From contig CM046451.1 in NCBI GenBank assembly GCA_025506515.1, forward strand, positions 41,063,701 to 41,127,700: a stretch of DNA of 64,000 nt. Direction: 5' to 3'. Source of the DNA: Flaveria trinervia (lineage: Eukaryota; Streptophyta; Magnoliopsida; Asterales; Asteraceae). The position numbers and the translations under genes are program-made. A model generated the notes under the pieces. It was not told the DNA's origin and made no database searches. It saw only the letters and a list, made by a program, of their open reading frames with translations. Position 1 is the first letter of the stretch, and each line of letters begins with the position of its first letter. This document shows, piece by piece, positions 33,229-45,682 of this stretch.

Positions 33229-36200
33229 TTACAGATCAAATCCAATCACTAGAATATCAAATTCCCATGGCACAAGTATGACCTTCATGCTTTGCCTTTT
33301 CAAGGAGCTTCGTGAGAGGATCCACAATGTTCTGATCCGTGTGAACTTTGCGAATACATATCTTTCCTTTTCAACTTTATCTCGTATGTAGTTGAATCTC
33401 CGCTCAATGTGCCTAGTCTTTTGATGAGCACGAGGTTCCTTGATTTGAGCAATCGCACCCTTGTTAAAACAAAAGATCTCTAGGGGTCCTGAATGGAAGG
33501 GACAACCCCATGATCGGCAATGAATTTCTTCAACCATGGAGCTTCTTGAGCTGCCAATGAGGCGGCAACGTATTTTGATTCTGTAGTTGATAGAGCCACC
33601 ACATCCTGTTTGGAGCTCTTCCAAGAGACTGCTCCTCCATTCAGAATGAAAATATATCCCGACTGTGATCGTGAATCATCACGATCTGTTTGGAAACTGG
33701 CATTCGTGTAACCTTTTACAACAAGTTCCTCATCACCAGATCCATAGATTAGGAACATATCTTTTGTCCTCCTTAGGTACTTAAGTATGTTCTTAACAGC
33801 CATCCAATGACTGTTTCTAGGATTTTGCTGGTATCGTCTTGTCATGCTTAAGGCGCATGACACGTCCGGTCGAGTGCATATCATTGCATACATGATGGAT
33901 CCAATAGCAGATGCGTATGAGATTGCCTTCATTTTATCTTCATCATCCTTTGAGCTAGGACATTGAGTCGTACTCAATATTGTTCTTCTTTGAATAGGTA
34001 GCGTACCTTTCTTAGAGTTCTCCATCTTGAACCTTTTCAATATTTTATCAATGTATGAACTTTGATTTAAACCAATCAACCGCCTTGATCTATCCCTATA
34101 GATCTTTATTCCCAGAATATAGGCGGCCTCACCAAGATCCTTGATGGAAAAACAACTTCCAAACCAGGTTTTTACACCTTCCAAGGTTGGAATGTCGTTT
34201 CCAAATAGTAGTATGTCATCAACATACAATACTAGGAAAGTGATGATGCTCCCACTAGCTTTCTTATATACACAAGCTTCGTCAGCGTTCTTGATGAATC
34301 CGAATTTAATTATTCCTTCATCAAAACAGTGATTCCAACTTCTCGATGCTTGTTTCAATCCATAGATTGATTTCTTTAACTTGCATACTTTATCAGGATG
34401 TTTTGGATGGACAAAACCTTCAGGCTGAACCATATAGACATCTTCCTCAAGATATCCATTTAGGAAAGCGGTTTTGACATCCATTTGCCAAATCTCATAA
34501 TCATAATGAGCAGCTATGGCAAACAATATTCTTAAAGACTTTAGCATCGCAACATGTGAGAAGGTTTCATCATAATCAACCCCTTGAGTTTGAGTGAAAC
34601 CCTTTGCTACAAGTATAGCCTTATAAGTATCCAAGTTTCCATGCATATCAGTTTTCTTCTTAAAAACCGACTTGCTTCCAACTACTTTGGAGTTAAGAGG
34701 TGGTACAACCAAGTCTCATACTTGATTGTCATGCATGGATTGCATCTCAACGCTCATGGCCTCGAGCCATTTGTCACAATCACTGCATCATGGTATGTGG
34801 TTGGTTCATTTGAATCTACCACATAGCATCCATCCATAAAAAATCTGTATCTTTCAGGTGGATTACTAGTTCTACCACTTCAGCAAACGTTTTGTGTGTA
34901 TTGATCAACCTTTTGATCATCTTCAACATCCTCATGTTGAGTGCTAGTTTCAACCAAATGTGCATCGGGTTGTGGTTCTTGATCCTCCTCAAGATCCACT
35001 GTTCTACTGCTAGTTCTTTTCATAAGGAACTTCGCTTCTAAGAACTCACCCTTTCCGGCAACAAACACCTTTTGTTCCAGTGGATCATAGAAATAATATC
35101 CCATAGAATCTCTAGGGTATCCAACAAAGATACACTTCGTGGATCGGACTTCCAATTTGTTTGGGGTGGGAGTCTTAACATAAGCCTCACAACCCCAGAC
35201 CTTAAGTATGATAGGGATGGAACTCTTCCATGCCATGTCTCAAGAGGTGTTCTTTACACCCTTTTGGTTGGGGCCATATTTAAAATACGGGCCGCGAAGA
35301 GCAAAGCGAAACCCCAAAATGATAGAGGTAATGTGCTTCTAGCCATCATAGATCGGACCATATCCAATAAGGTTCAATTCGTCCTCTCAAACACACCATT
35401 ATGTTGTGGTGTTCCAGGTGGATTGAGTTATGAGACAATCCCACAACTCCTAAGATGATCTTGAAAAGCATCATTTAGGTATTCACCTCCTCTATCGGTG
35501 TGGAGAACTTTAATCGACTTGTTGAGTTGATTTTCTACTTCATTTTGAAAGATCTTGAACATTTCAAAACCTTCATCTTTGTGTCTTAACAGGTACACAT
35601 ACCCATAGCGACTATAATCGTCGGTAAAGGTAATGAAGTATCTTTCACCATTCCTAGTCATTGGCTTAAAAGGACCACATACATCCGAATGTATGATTCC
35701 TAATAAATCTTTTGCCCTTTCGTTAGTTCCACTAAAGGGTGCCTTAGTCATTTTACCTTGTAAACAAGATTCACACACATCAAATGAATCACATTCACTT
35801 GTTTTTAAAAGACCATTCTTTTGTAGTGTTTGAATTCTTTCTTGTTTATATGACCAAGACCACAATGCCAAAGATAGGTATCACTCAAATCCAACTTGAG
35901 TTTCTTGGTGCTAGTTTGGTACAATGAACTATTTAAAGTATTTTCATGAACCAATTCATAAATACCATTAATAGGAATAGCTTTAAAGTAGAACATATCA
36001 TTAAAAGAAACATGAATATCTTTTTCAACAAATGATAATACATATCCAAATTGTTTTAACAGGGCTACAGAGATAATATGCCTAGTCAAACTAGGAGCAT
36101 ACAAAACATTGTTCAAAATTACTTCCAAACCATTTAGAAGTTTCAAGATGTAGTCACCATGGGCTTCAACTTGATCTTTAGCCCCATTTCCCATGTAGAG

Positions 36201-36512
36201 GCTAACATCCCCTTTCTTGAAGTCACTACTTCTTCTGAACCCCTGCAACAAATTGCAAATATGAGTTCCACATCTCGTATCTAATACCCATGTGTTAGAG
36301 GATAACATGTTTAAATCAATATGGATCATGTATATTGTACCTAAGGTTTGCCCAGCATCCCTCTTTGCTTTCAACTCTTGGAGATGGACGGGACAATTTC
36401 TTGCCCAATTTTCAATCTCCCCACACTTGAAGCATGGGTCATTAGTAGCAACCTTTTGCTTCTTCTCCTGTGGTTTGGGTGGCACCCTTACCACCTTTTT
36501 CCTTTTCCCCAT
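33229..36512 (-). pseudogene. pol of element 3 (protease, integrase, RT, RNase H)
   Basis: From the N-terminus: a knuckle CFKCGEIENWARNC in which the expected His is Asn, then protease WVLDTRCGTHIC, where the catalytic DTG is DTR. The pre-integrase block YLWHCGLGHINKKE and integrase (35871-35428, DVCGPFKPM and TDRGGEY) follow. RT (34712-33480) keeps QMDVKTAFLNG, YGLKQASRSW and LYVDDILLF. RNase H has SWKSSKQDVVALSTTESKYVAA and ends near 33262 with a DPLTK-like segment out of frame. The long RT reading frame is the best preserved in element 3, but the protease change alone would block polyprotein processing. Confidence 0.88.
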
Positions 36513-37233
36513 ATGGGTCCCTTGCCCTTTGCAACCTTTGCCTTGGGTGTGGGATGAGGCCTTTTCTTGTTCCCACCTTCATTGATGGTGAGAACGGGTA
36601 AAACCCTTTTACCCATGGCCGCCTCGGCCGTTTTGAGCATTGAGTGAAGCTCACCAACGCTTTTGTCCCAAGCATTCATGTTGTAATTCAACACGAATGT
36701 CTTGAACTTCTTGGTAAGGCCATTGAGGATCAAATCCGTGGCCAATTCCTTCGAGACGGGACAATTAAGCCTTTCGAGGCGGTCAATGTGGCTTTTCATC
36801 TTAAGTACATAAGATGAAACCGATTGGTTGTCATCAATAGGACATGCATGGAGTGCTCGAACCGTTTCGAAGCGCTCAACCCTTGCTTCCTGTTGGAACG
36901 TTTCCTTCAGCTGGGTTATCATGTCATAAGTTCCGTGATGTTCATACTCCTTTTGGAGATCCGGAGTCATGCTCGCTAGCATGAGACAAGACACTTGGAC
37001 GGAGTCCTCAGTGTAATTTAGCCAATCGTTATAGGGCTCCTCAGCATCCTCAGAAGGTTGATCGGGGATAGGGTCGTCAAAATATATGATCATCTTTCTT
37101 GCTTGAGAATGATTCTCAAGTTTCAATACCAATCAATGAAATAATTATGATTTAGACGTTCCTTTTGGAGAATCGCTCGCAATGATTGGGCGGACGCGGA
37201 TGAATTATCATGATTATCATTATTGGTGGCCAT
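36488..37233 (-). pseudogene. gag of element 3
   Basis: Start ATG at 37231-37233 (MATNNDNHD). An early stop follows NYFIDWY and a shift leads into the main block (37132-36488) with the copia gag features DWLNYTED, LMLASMTPDLQKEYE and SYVLKMKSHIDRLERL. The basic tail (KKRPHPTPKAKVAKGKG) overlaps the start of the zinc-knuckle segment in another frame. Confidence 0.85.
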
Positions 37234-37240
37234 CTACAAT

Positions 37241-38646
37241 ATATAACAAAGATGAATTTTAGTATTTTCGATATTGCTATTTTAAATAATTAATACATTT
37301 TAAGGTCATTTTTATATAAAATCTTGAACCCAACATTACATTTTGTGGTTAGGTGACCTTTATCCCACGAATTGAATTAATAAGGTGGTCAACGATTGAC
37401 GGTTGCAGCCATTTGCAACTTCTAGAGGTATGGGATCGACTTTAAACATCATATGTAAAGTCGGCATGTTAATCCCATCAACACCATTTGGAAACCATAT
37501 TATAGGTGATCCATTTAACATGGTTTGCAAATGAAGTTACCCTACTTGCACACACATGTGAGTTTACCAACATAAGTGGTTAGGTGACCTTTATCTCACA
37601 AATGTGGTATCCCCACCTTAAGCCACAAGTTCCCTATAAATGGTTAGGTGATCTTTATCCCGTTAAGAGTTTCCAAATGACTCAAGTGTTATGCAAAAGG
37701 ACGGTGTTAAACTTGTTGGAAATATTGTTTTAAATATTTAGAGATTTCATAATCTTAGTTTAGAAACTCTATGTACTTGCACTTGCATACTTTCAAATAC
37801 AAGATACCCTATGGTCCTTTTATTAAAACCCATTTTAATCATTCAATCATTAAATCATTTTAATACCCTTTTATTTCCTTTTAATGATCAAAAACCATTA
37901 AATTAGATTGTTAAGTTCATAGAAAGGTTTGTTAAAGCAAATATCACTTACATGCTATCAACCACAATAATATAAACAAAACATCATAGCAAATGTGCAT
38001 AACCATAGCATCTAAAGAGGTCCACACTTGTTTTCCATCACAAGTGTGGTCCAAAGGCATTTCTAAGGGTCACAATCAAAACACATAGAAAAGCTTCCAA
38101 AAGCCTCCCACTTGAAACCGCATCCAAAATGCTCCATGTTTCTCCTTTGTGCTTCCAATCCATACGTGTTCACATTACAAGATATAAAGTCCTAATACAA
38201 GATATCTAGTAAAATGAAAATGCACCTAATCTATTTATTACAATCCAATAATAAATAAAATACAATTTAAACAAAGCACAAATGAATAAATATATACAAC
38301 CCCATTGAATAAACAAATACAACCATTGCAATCATCCAAACAACATAAGGCCAAAGGCTAGGTTATGCACTAATATAAACATCCATCATATCATCCAAAA
38401 TATAACTATGAATCCCCTCAAAACCCACAAATTTTCAGCCAACATAAACTGAAAATTTCGGGTTTAAATATTGTCCAAACAACACAACATATCAACATAC
38501 ATATCTTTCAAGGTTTAATCACAAGCATGTGTAATATAACATCGAAAGTTGGGGATTCAACAAAACAGAATATAGCAGCCCTTAAAAGGGTTATAAAGTC
38601 CCATAAAACAATTATAAAGGACAAGAACAAGCAAGCTATCCACATA
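37241..38646 (-). other. Long 5' leader of element 3
   Basis: About 1.4 kb between PBS and gag without a supported ORF. Three copies of a 20-bp word GGTTAGGTGACCTTTATCYC lie at 37345-37367, 37576-37597 and 37641-37662, spaced 231 and 65 bp. The rest is AT-rich. Confidence 0.7.
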
Positions 38647-38662
38647 ACCGGCTCTGATCCCA
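38647..38662 (-). other. Primer-binding site of element 3
   Basis: Minus-strand TGGGATCAGAGCCGGT, one base from the LTR end. Differs from the usual Met site only at the fourth base. Confidence 0.8.
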
Positions 38663-38663
38663 T

Positions 38664-39598
38664 TGTAGGGTTTGTTGGAAGATAAAACCGAGTTTAACCT
38701 TTTCAACTTTCAAAAAATGCAGCGGATATATATATTTTTTAAAACATGATTTTAAAGCTGAAATTTCATGTTTTATGGTGACAAATATATGTAGGAAACA
38801 AACCCAAAACAAAAGGCTCATATATGTGAATAAGCAAGCTATGAACAATATGTTAATGAACATAAAATCACAACTACATGGAGCTGTGAACAACTACCTT
38901 TCTCTAACTAAAAATCGACCAAGGAAGAGTTGTATGATACTTGTGATTCGGCCAAGCCTCCAAGGAAGGACCCCTCAAGCTTGTATACCCCAAGCTTGTG
39001 TGCAAACACTCTTCTTGTTAGGGAGATCACCACCAAAAACCAAAAGAAACCCTCAAAAAACTGTTGCTATTGCCGTGGACTTTGAGAGAGAAAAGGAGAG
39101 TGCTTTTGGTTCAAGATTGCATGTAATGAGAGAGGTCCAAAGGTTGAAGGTATGACATGCTTTATTGGGTATCTATTCAATAGAGAAAAAGGGCCAATGC
39201 CGTTTGAGTGGGAGGCCGAATCTTTTAAGGGAAAAGGATTTTCCCTCTTAAACACACACACATAATATATAAAAGTAGTCATCTAATAATTATACAATTA
39301 ACTATTCAATTGTATAAGTTATAAACCCCTTTTATTATTTGATGTTATCTAACTAATTTAAATAACATTACAAATAATAATCATGAACAAAATATCCTAA
39401 TAAGTTGTTCCATCTCATATGCAACTTATTTAGAAAACCTATTTTCTAAATTGGTGTTATTATTTAATTGCATGATCATATCATCATATGAATAATTGTT
39501 TGTGTTTGCAAAGCTTGTTATTGGGTATAACCCGACTTGGACCATGACATACTAACCGCATCAATGTTCTATGTGTCTTGGGCATACAGAATCCAACA
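38664..39598 (-). repeat. 5' LTR of element 3
   Basis: Matches 19082-20010 with a handful of small indels and substitutions. Followed by the AAATG duplication inside the element 4 LTR. Confidence 0.93.
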
Positions 39599-39603
39599 AA
39601 ATG

Positions 39604-39758
39604 GACGGCCATGCCCACTTTTACACCTACTTTTTCAATGATTTTGTCCTTTTGACACTTTAACCTTTCAACTTGGGTATTATAGCTTTTCTCTCTTTTT
39701 CTTCACTTTCATTCCTTATTTTCTTTCATATCTTTAAAAAGAATAACCGGGTTTTACA
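39604..39758 (-). repeat. 3' LTR of element 4, part 2
   Basis: Continues the LTR interrupted at 19081 and matches 45530-45677. Ends GGGTTTTACA where the other copy has GGGTGTTACA. Confidence 0.9.
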
Positions 39759-39771
39759 AGTCCACCCCCTT
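39759..39771 (-). other. Polypurine tract of element 4
   Basis: Minus-strand AAGGGGGTGGACT directly before the LTR start TGTAAAACCC. No bracketing inverted repeat of useful length found here, unlike the copia elements. Confidence 0.7.
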
Positions 39772-40272
39772 ATATAGGTTTCGTCGCCAAAACCTGTTAT
39801 TCGTCGAACAAACATGGGTAATGTTGCCTCATCTCCTCTTCACTCTCCCACATAGACTCAGATCCCTTCATGTGATTCCGCTGTACACGCACAAGAGCAA
39901 CGACTTTATTCCTTAACCTCTTCTCCTTACGATCATTGATCGCCACAGGTTTCTCCACATAATTAAGCCATTCATCTACCTAGATATCTCCTAGTGGTAC
40001 AACCATATCCTCATCTACTAGACACTTTCTCAGATGAGATACACGGAAAGTCGGGTGAATTACTTTTAACTCATCTGGTAACTCTAGTTTATAGGCCAAC
40101 TCTCCTACTAGAGCAATGATTCAGAAAGGCCCTATGTACCTTGGACTCAACTTGCCCCGCTTTCTGAACTGAGTGATTCCCTTCCAAGATGAGACTTTCA
40201 ACATAACTCTATAACCCACCTAGAACTCAACCGGACTACGGCGTTTATCGGCATACAACTTTTGCCTATCTT
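39772..40272 (-). pseudogene. Integrase C-terminus of element 4
   Basis: Minus-strand translation gives the Ty3 tail: RQKLYADKRRSPVEF, SSWKGITQFRKRGKLSPRYIGPF, ELPDELKVIHPTFRVSHLRKCL and PVAINDRKEKRLRNK, with a few stops. In intact relatives this follows the integrase catalytic core, which is absent. The terminal WESEEEMRQHYP-like end sits close to the polypurine tract; I do not see a clear chromodomain beyond it. Confidence 0.75.
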
Positions 40273-40475
40273 TGGATGCCTTCATAAAGGCTTTGATGTT
40301 TTCAAGCTTCTCAGTCTTTCTGCTCGAAGAAGTACTTAAAGCTCCAACCATCTCCTTTGCCTCATGTTTATCGGCATACAACTTTTGCCTATCTTGCAAT
40401 CATAATCTTTTGGGAGCTCCAACCATCTCCTTTGCCTCATGTTCAAGTCTTTCTACTCGAAGAAGTACTTCAAGC
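40243..40475. repeat. Patchwork of short duplications at a pol deletion junction
   Basis: A 30-bp segment at 40243-40272 recurs exactly at 40366-40395. A 29-bp segment at 40340-40368 recurs exactly at 40415-40443. A third, near 40311-40337, recurs at about 40447-40470. The offsets differ (123, 75 and about 135), so this is not one tandem duplication. It sits exactly where RNase H sequence joins the integrase C-terminus. Confidence 0.85.
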
Positions 40476-42078
40476 TCTTGTGGTCAGTTAATATGGTGCA
40501 CTTTGTCCAATATAGGTAGTGCCTCCATATCATTAATGTAAAGACCACAACTGCTAGCTTCAAGTCATGAGTAGGATAATTAATCTCAATAAGTTTCAAC
40601 TGTCAGGATGCATAGCCTATAACCTTTCCCCTTTGCATCAACACACATCCCAACCCCGAGTAAGAAGCATCTGAATAAACCACCAAATCATCGCTCCCTT
40701 CGGGTAGTGATAGGACTGGAGATTGAGCCAACCTCACTTTTAACTCCTCAAAAGCCTTCTCCTCATCTTGACCCCATACAAACTTCACATTCTTCTGGGT
40801 AAGCTTGGTTAATGGAGAAGCTATCTTAGAGAAGTCTTGAATAAATCTTCTATAATAGCCAGCCAAACCTAAGAAGTTATTAATCTTGGTTGGCGTCTTC
40901 GGAGACTTCCCCTCAGGATTCACTACAAGACCCAAAAACTGAACCTCGCGCAACCAGAATACGCACTTGGAGAAAGTAGCGTACAACTTCTCCTTTCTCA
41001 ATGTCTCTAACACATCCCGAATGTGATCGGAATGCTCCTCCTCGCTCTTCGAATAAATCAGGATATCATCAATAAACACAATCACTGATTTATCTAACAT
41101 CGCCCGACACACCCGATTTATCAGCTCCATAAATGTTGCTGGCGTGTTGGTCAATCCAATAGATATAACAAGAAACTCATAATGTCCATAGTGTGTGCAA
41201 AAGTTGTTTTAGGAATATCCTACTCCTTCACCTCCAACTGATGGTAACAAGATCGAAGGTCTATTCTGAAGAACCAACTGGCACGTTCGAGTTGATCAAA
41301 CAAATCATTAATTCTCAGTAAGGGGTACCGATTCTTCACTATCAACTTGTTCATCTCGTGGTAGTCTATACACATCCACATACTAGCGTCCTTCTTCTTC
41401 ACAAATAAGACCAGAGCACCACAAGGAGAGATACTTTGTCTAATGAACCCCTATCAAGCAACTCCTGTAGTTGCTCCATCAACTCCTTCATCTCATTCGG
41501 AGCCAACCGATACGGTGCCTTAGCTACTGGTCACCCGGTATCAAGTAAATCTGGAACTCGATCTCACAGTCAGGTGGCAGTCCTGGTAAGTCTTCGAGAA
41601 ACACATTTGTAAAGTCACACACAATCGGTACATCAGACAGTTGTGGTGTTGGGGTATTGACGTCCTTTACGTAGGCCAAGTAGGCACTACATTCACTCCT
41701 CATGCAATTTCCTGCCACCACCATCGAAATCAATTTCGGGATCGTCATGACTCGATCGCCATAAGCCGTCTCCAAACTCCAGTCAAGCACTATCAATCTA
41801 ACCATCTTTTTGTGACACACAATGTTCGCCACGTAGTCCGTTAACCAATCCATTCCTAGGACTATATCAAACTAGCCTAAGGTTATCACGAATGGTCTAA
41901 CAGGAAACTTGTGACCTTCTAATTCTATGTCATAACCTTTTATCATCTCAGAAATCCTGATAGACTTACCTATGGCAATTTTTACATTATAGGGCGTATC
42001 TATACTCGTACTACTAATAGCCAATTTAGCATAGAAAGCAGCAAAAATAAAATTTTACTAGCACCAGAGTCAAAAAAA
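40476..42078 (-). pseudogene. Protease, RT and RNase H of element 4
   Basis: The protease DSGAS motif lies near 42060-42078 and DWLTDYVANIVC at about 41850. The RT start has [16 protein letters not shown] (41400-41340), then the catalytic [15 protein letters not shown] near 41070 and the [14 protein letters not shown] thumb block. RNase H opens [16 protein letters not shown] near 40650 and stays recognisable to KYFFE near 40450, then dissolves into the duplication patchwork. Frame breaks occur near 41500, 41200 and 40600. The DVPIVCDFTNVF segment before RT is typical of Ty3 elements. Confidence 0.85.
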
Positions 42079-42145
42079 TAGAAGCTAGAGTTTGCTTTAC
42101 TAGAAACGTACCTAACACATCATCGGGGTCTGTCCTAGCCTCCTC

Positions 42146-43422
42146 CTACGTCATGGTAAACACTCTGGCACTCGCCCACTGCCCTTCTCCTCCAGCCTTC
42201 TTCTCTCGCGAACTTTCAGCCCTAGGCTTCTTACAATCCCTACTCAGATGGCCATTTTCCCCACAGTTATAACACCTTATAACTCCACAATCTCTAGCCA
42301 TAGGACCAGGCTTCCAACATTTAAAGCAGATGTTTGATCCCCATTTGCACTCCCTCGAATGCTCCTTCCAGCATTTACCACATCTCTTCGATCCTTCACC
42401 AAACGTGACCACATGCCGGTCATCCACCTTCGCCACCTTATTGTTTGGAGCGGCTCCGCCACGTTCAAACTATTTCCCTTTCCTGTTGGTCATCACCACC
42501 CTTGTTGCTCACCTCAACCACCACTACCTCTCGCTCATCATATAGTTTTCCCCTAGATCGACCACCAACCTAAACGTACTCGGTTGAGCGGCGAACATAT
42601 GCGTGCAAATATCCGCTGGCAAGCCCTGAATATACTTCTTAATCTTTCATGATGGAGGCGTGACCTAATCCGGCACTAGCCATGCCATCTCACTAAACTT
42701 CGTAGTGTATTGCTCACCGGTTATTGTTCCCGTCTCCACTTACAGGAATGCCTTCTCAACCTTTTCCATCTCTCGGTGAGGACAAAACTCCTCAATCAAA
42801 ACCTTCTTTAACTCTGGCCACCTCATTATCTCGATAGCGTTGCTACCCTCTTCTTGGACAAAATTGTCCCACCAACAAAGAGCCAAGTCCACTAGTGAGT
42901 ATGTGGCAAACTTCACTTTCTGATCTTCCTGACACTCGTTAATGTCAAGTACAACCTCCATCTCTCTCACCCATCGGTGAGCGGTAGCAGCAGTGCCATT
43001 ACCATCAAAGGTAGGGGGCTTGCATCTTTGTAATGCCCCGTAGTTACAACCTCGTGCTGCCTCGTACACAGGATCTTCTTCATCCTCCTCATCATCGGAG
43101 AGAACCGTCTCATTTTCTAGTTGATCATGTCCTCCCGAGGACCTGTTCCAATCCCTTCTTTCTCCTTCCTGCACAACCTTTATCACTTTAGAAACCACAG
43201 ATGGTAGGATTGTCTGCATGACCTGATGCACCTCCTCAACAACAGCCTAATTCACTAAGGCTCTTAAGTTAGAACTCTCGTCACCAGCCTCTAAACGAGG
43301 GGTCTCTAGTTCTTCATGAACCACCTCTTCGGCTCTAGGCTTCCTTTCGTGACCCGTGGTTCAACACCACGTCCACCATGACCTCCACCAGGTGAAGCCT
43401 TTGACGATCTACCACCGGCCAT
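42146..43422 (-). pseudogene. gag of element 4
   Basis: Start ATG at 43420-43422 (MAGGRSSKAS, Gly-rich). The capsid block at 43231-42740 contains KPPTFDGNG and WVREMEVVLD, the usual retrotransposon gag motif. At 42436-42146 two CCHC-type knuckles appear (CFKCWKPGPMARDC, where the His is Met, and CYNCGENGHLSRDC). A stop shortly after residue 30 and others near 43250 and 42740 break it. Confidence 0.82.
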
Positions 43423-43757
43423 CCTCTAACATGCTATGAGATTCAAACACTAACATGATCATTCATGGTAATAGCTAAGTTTATGTCAAGTATAGCAAGT
43501 TTCTAATTATAGTGGCTAGTTGTGATTAGCTACTTACTTTACTCTTCATACCCCTAGCATTTCTTATCCTGATTACATATTATCTAAATCTACTAAAAGC
43601 ACATAAACCACATAACATGTGCCATAACACCGGTAATCACTAAAGAAAATACATGATGACACACAGGTACTCGGACTGGCATCCCTTCACTTTTCCATCA
43701 CATTTTTAGTTTAAGTTTAGCTTTCTTTTGAAAACTCATCCATTTCACTTATATTTT

Positions 43758-43770
43758 GGCTCTGATACCA
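43758..43770 (-). other. Primer-binding site of element 4
   Basis: Minus-strand TGGTATCAGAGCC, three bases from the LTR end; initiator tRNA-Met type. Confidence 0.85.
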
Positions 43771-43773
43771 ACT

Positions 43774-45677
43774 TGTAAGGACCAATTACCGAGACACTCA
43801 CAACTGGTCTATCATCGCACATAAAACATATAATTACATTAACTTTAATAAAACATTGCAGCGGACACATTTAACAAACATTTAATTTCATTATTATAAT
43901 CGCTTTTGCAAAATAATACAACATTGAGTACAAAACATCGTCTCTTCGCATTACAATGGAAAAACATTATACAAAAGAATGCCATCCAAAATGAGCCAAG
44001 TAGCCGCCCCGTGTCATCCTTAGCAACAATGACCTGCCAACTAGAAAATACATAAAAGTCAGTGTTGCTGAGTAAATTCTAATTTTACAAAAAACATTAT
44101 ATTACCTTTCATTAGTTAAACATTTTCTTTATTATCGCACATAATCACACATCATACCTACATCAAGGTAATAATTATTATCTTCATCATCGTTCGATTT
44201 GTACATTACACACGTTTCACACATTTCGTACTTATCGCACTTTTCGTGCATTTATTATCTTTTCACTTCTATCTAGGTCCTGTCATGTAGTTAACCACCT
44301 CTTAAGCACAATGGTATATTGTTCATATCGAGCCGGACAGGAGAGACTATCTAGGGTTAAGCAACAAGGACCCCATATTGCACATATCACATGTATTGGA
44401 CGTATGGAGTAATCACATAGACTAACTCTCCTAAGTGTGAACCCATAAGGGTTAGCCAAGATCATATGCTGTAAACATACAGTTAAGCTAACAACTCTCA
44501 ATGAGTTGTTAACCTCCTTTCATTTGCTTGCAAGACTTTTCATTCGTTCATTATGTTCCACTTTCATTATCATAAATCATCCACTTTATTAAGATAATAC
44601 TTTACATTCATTATCATAATCACACCATGTAAAGTCACATCATCATACGTAATAAGGAACATATCATACATAGCATACATAATCATCATACATCATCATA
44701 ATGCATAAGCATCAATCACGCATCATCATTCAAGTAACATTATACATCACCCTTGGGAACTTCCCAAGTCAAAGTATACACTTCACATTTTCCCCAAATT
44801 TCAGAAAAATATTCTATGTTTTAGGCGCATGGGGAACACTTAGGTGCATAGGAAACTTCCAAGCGCATGGGCACTATTAGGGCGCATGGGCTACACTTAG
44901 TCATTCTAGGCAAATTCTAGGCGCATGGGTACTATGCGCCGTATGAGTGCATGGCACATGGGTTTTCCAGGCGTCTGCATACTTAGTCACATTCGTCATA
45001 ATTATAGGTGCATACTTATTCTTTAGGCGCTTGGAGTTTGGGCGCATTGGGACACTTAGCCTGTTTATACCGCTGGGCGCATGGGCCACTATTTAGGCAC
45101 ATGGGCAGTCTATATCACACTTAAACAACATTCCAATCATCATCTAACATGTTCTAAGCTTAATTCATACATTCTAAGCCATAGAAACACATTCATAAAA
45201 TCATCATAATCATAAATACACCCAAATAACACCCCACCTGTAAACACATACACATAACCAATCGGGTAAAAACCCACTATTAATTGAAATGTACATACAT
45301 GCATTCCTAGCCCCAAAACAATTTAAATCAAATAAAAAGACGGTACTAGAACTCACCTTAGCAACCTCTTGTGTAAGAGTTCCTTCATAACCCAAATGCA
45401 ATTGAGTTCTACCACCTTAAATTCGATCTGTTCCGGTTCTTCCCTCTAAAGACGAGAGTTTTCAGCTTCTACTCTTCTGTCTCTAAAAATATCCAAAAGA
45501 TATGGTGTTGTACGAGAAGTGGGTGGCCAGGCCCACATTTACACCAAGTTTTTCAAACATTTTGTCCTTTTGACACTTTTAACCCTTCAACTTGGGTTTT
45601 ATAGCTTTTCTCTTTTTTTCTTCACTTTCATTCCTTCTTTTCTTTCATATCTTTAAAAAGAATAACCGGGTGTTACA
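43774..45677 (-). repeat. 5' LTR of element 4
   Basis: 1904 bp, plus-strand TGTAAGGACC...GTGTTACA, followed by the CATAA duplication. The 3' copy totals about 1745 bp because of internal deletions (for example the stretch at 44285-44520 is shortened there). Confidence 0.92.
44823..45115. repeat. GGCGCATGGG repeat block, second LTR of element 4
   Basis: Counterpart of 18393-18660, with the same word order but different spacer decay. Confidence 0.75.
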
Positions 45678-45682
45678 CATAA

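Larger units (their letters stand above)
19082..39598 (-). mobile_element. Element 3: Ty1/copia retrotransposon (Tork/Angela-like)
   Basis: LTRs 19082-20010 (929 bp) and 38664-39598 (935 bp), perfect AAATG duplications at 19077-19081 and 39599-39603. Own length is about 8.1 kb once element 2 is removed. Gag, protease, integrase, RT and RNase H in copia order; no third ORF. The AAYILGIKIYRDRSRRLIGL and CTRPDVSCALSM blocks resemble Tork/Angela-type copia; that lineage call is tentative. Confidence 0.93.
17492..45677 (-). mobile_element. Element 4: Ty3/gypsy retrotransposon with integrase core deleted
   Basis: Minus orientation. 5' LTR 43774-45677 (1904 bp); 3' LTR split into 17492-19081 and 39604-39758 by element 3. 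Perfect CATAA duplications lie at 17487-17491 and 45678-45682. In element sense the LTR begins TGTAAAACCCGG or TGTAACACCCGG, typical of Tekay/Del-like chromoviruses; lineage is inferred from this and from the RT and gag motifs. The internal part is only about 4.0 kb because RNase H is joined directly to the integrase C-terminus. Confidence 0.9.

Noticed and set aside
39759..39800. Polypurine-tract hairpin in the Ty3 element
   Set aside because: Only a weak AACC/GGTT pairing near the LTR start; not comparable to the copia structures.
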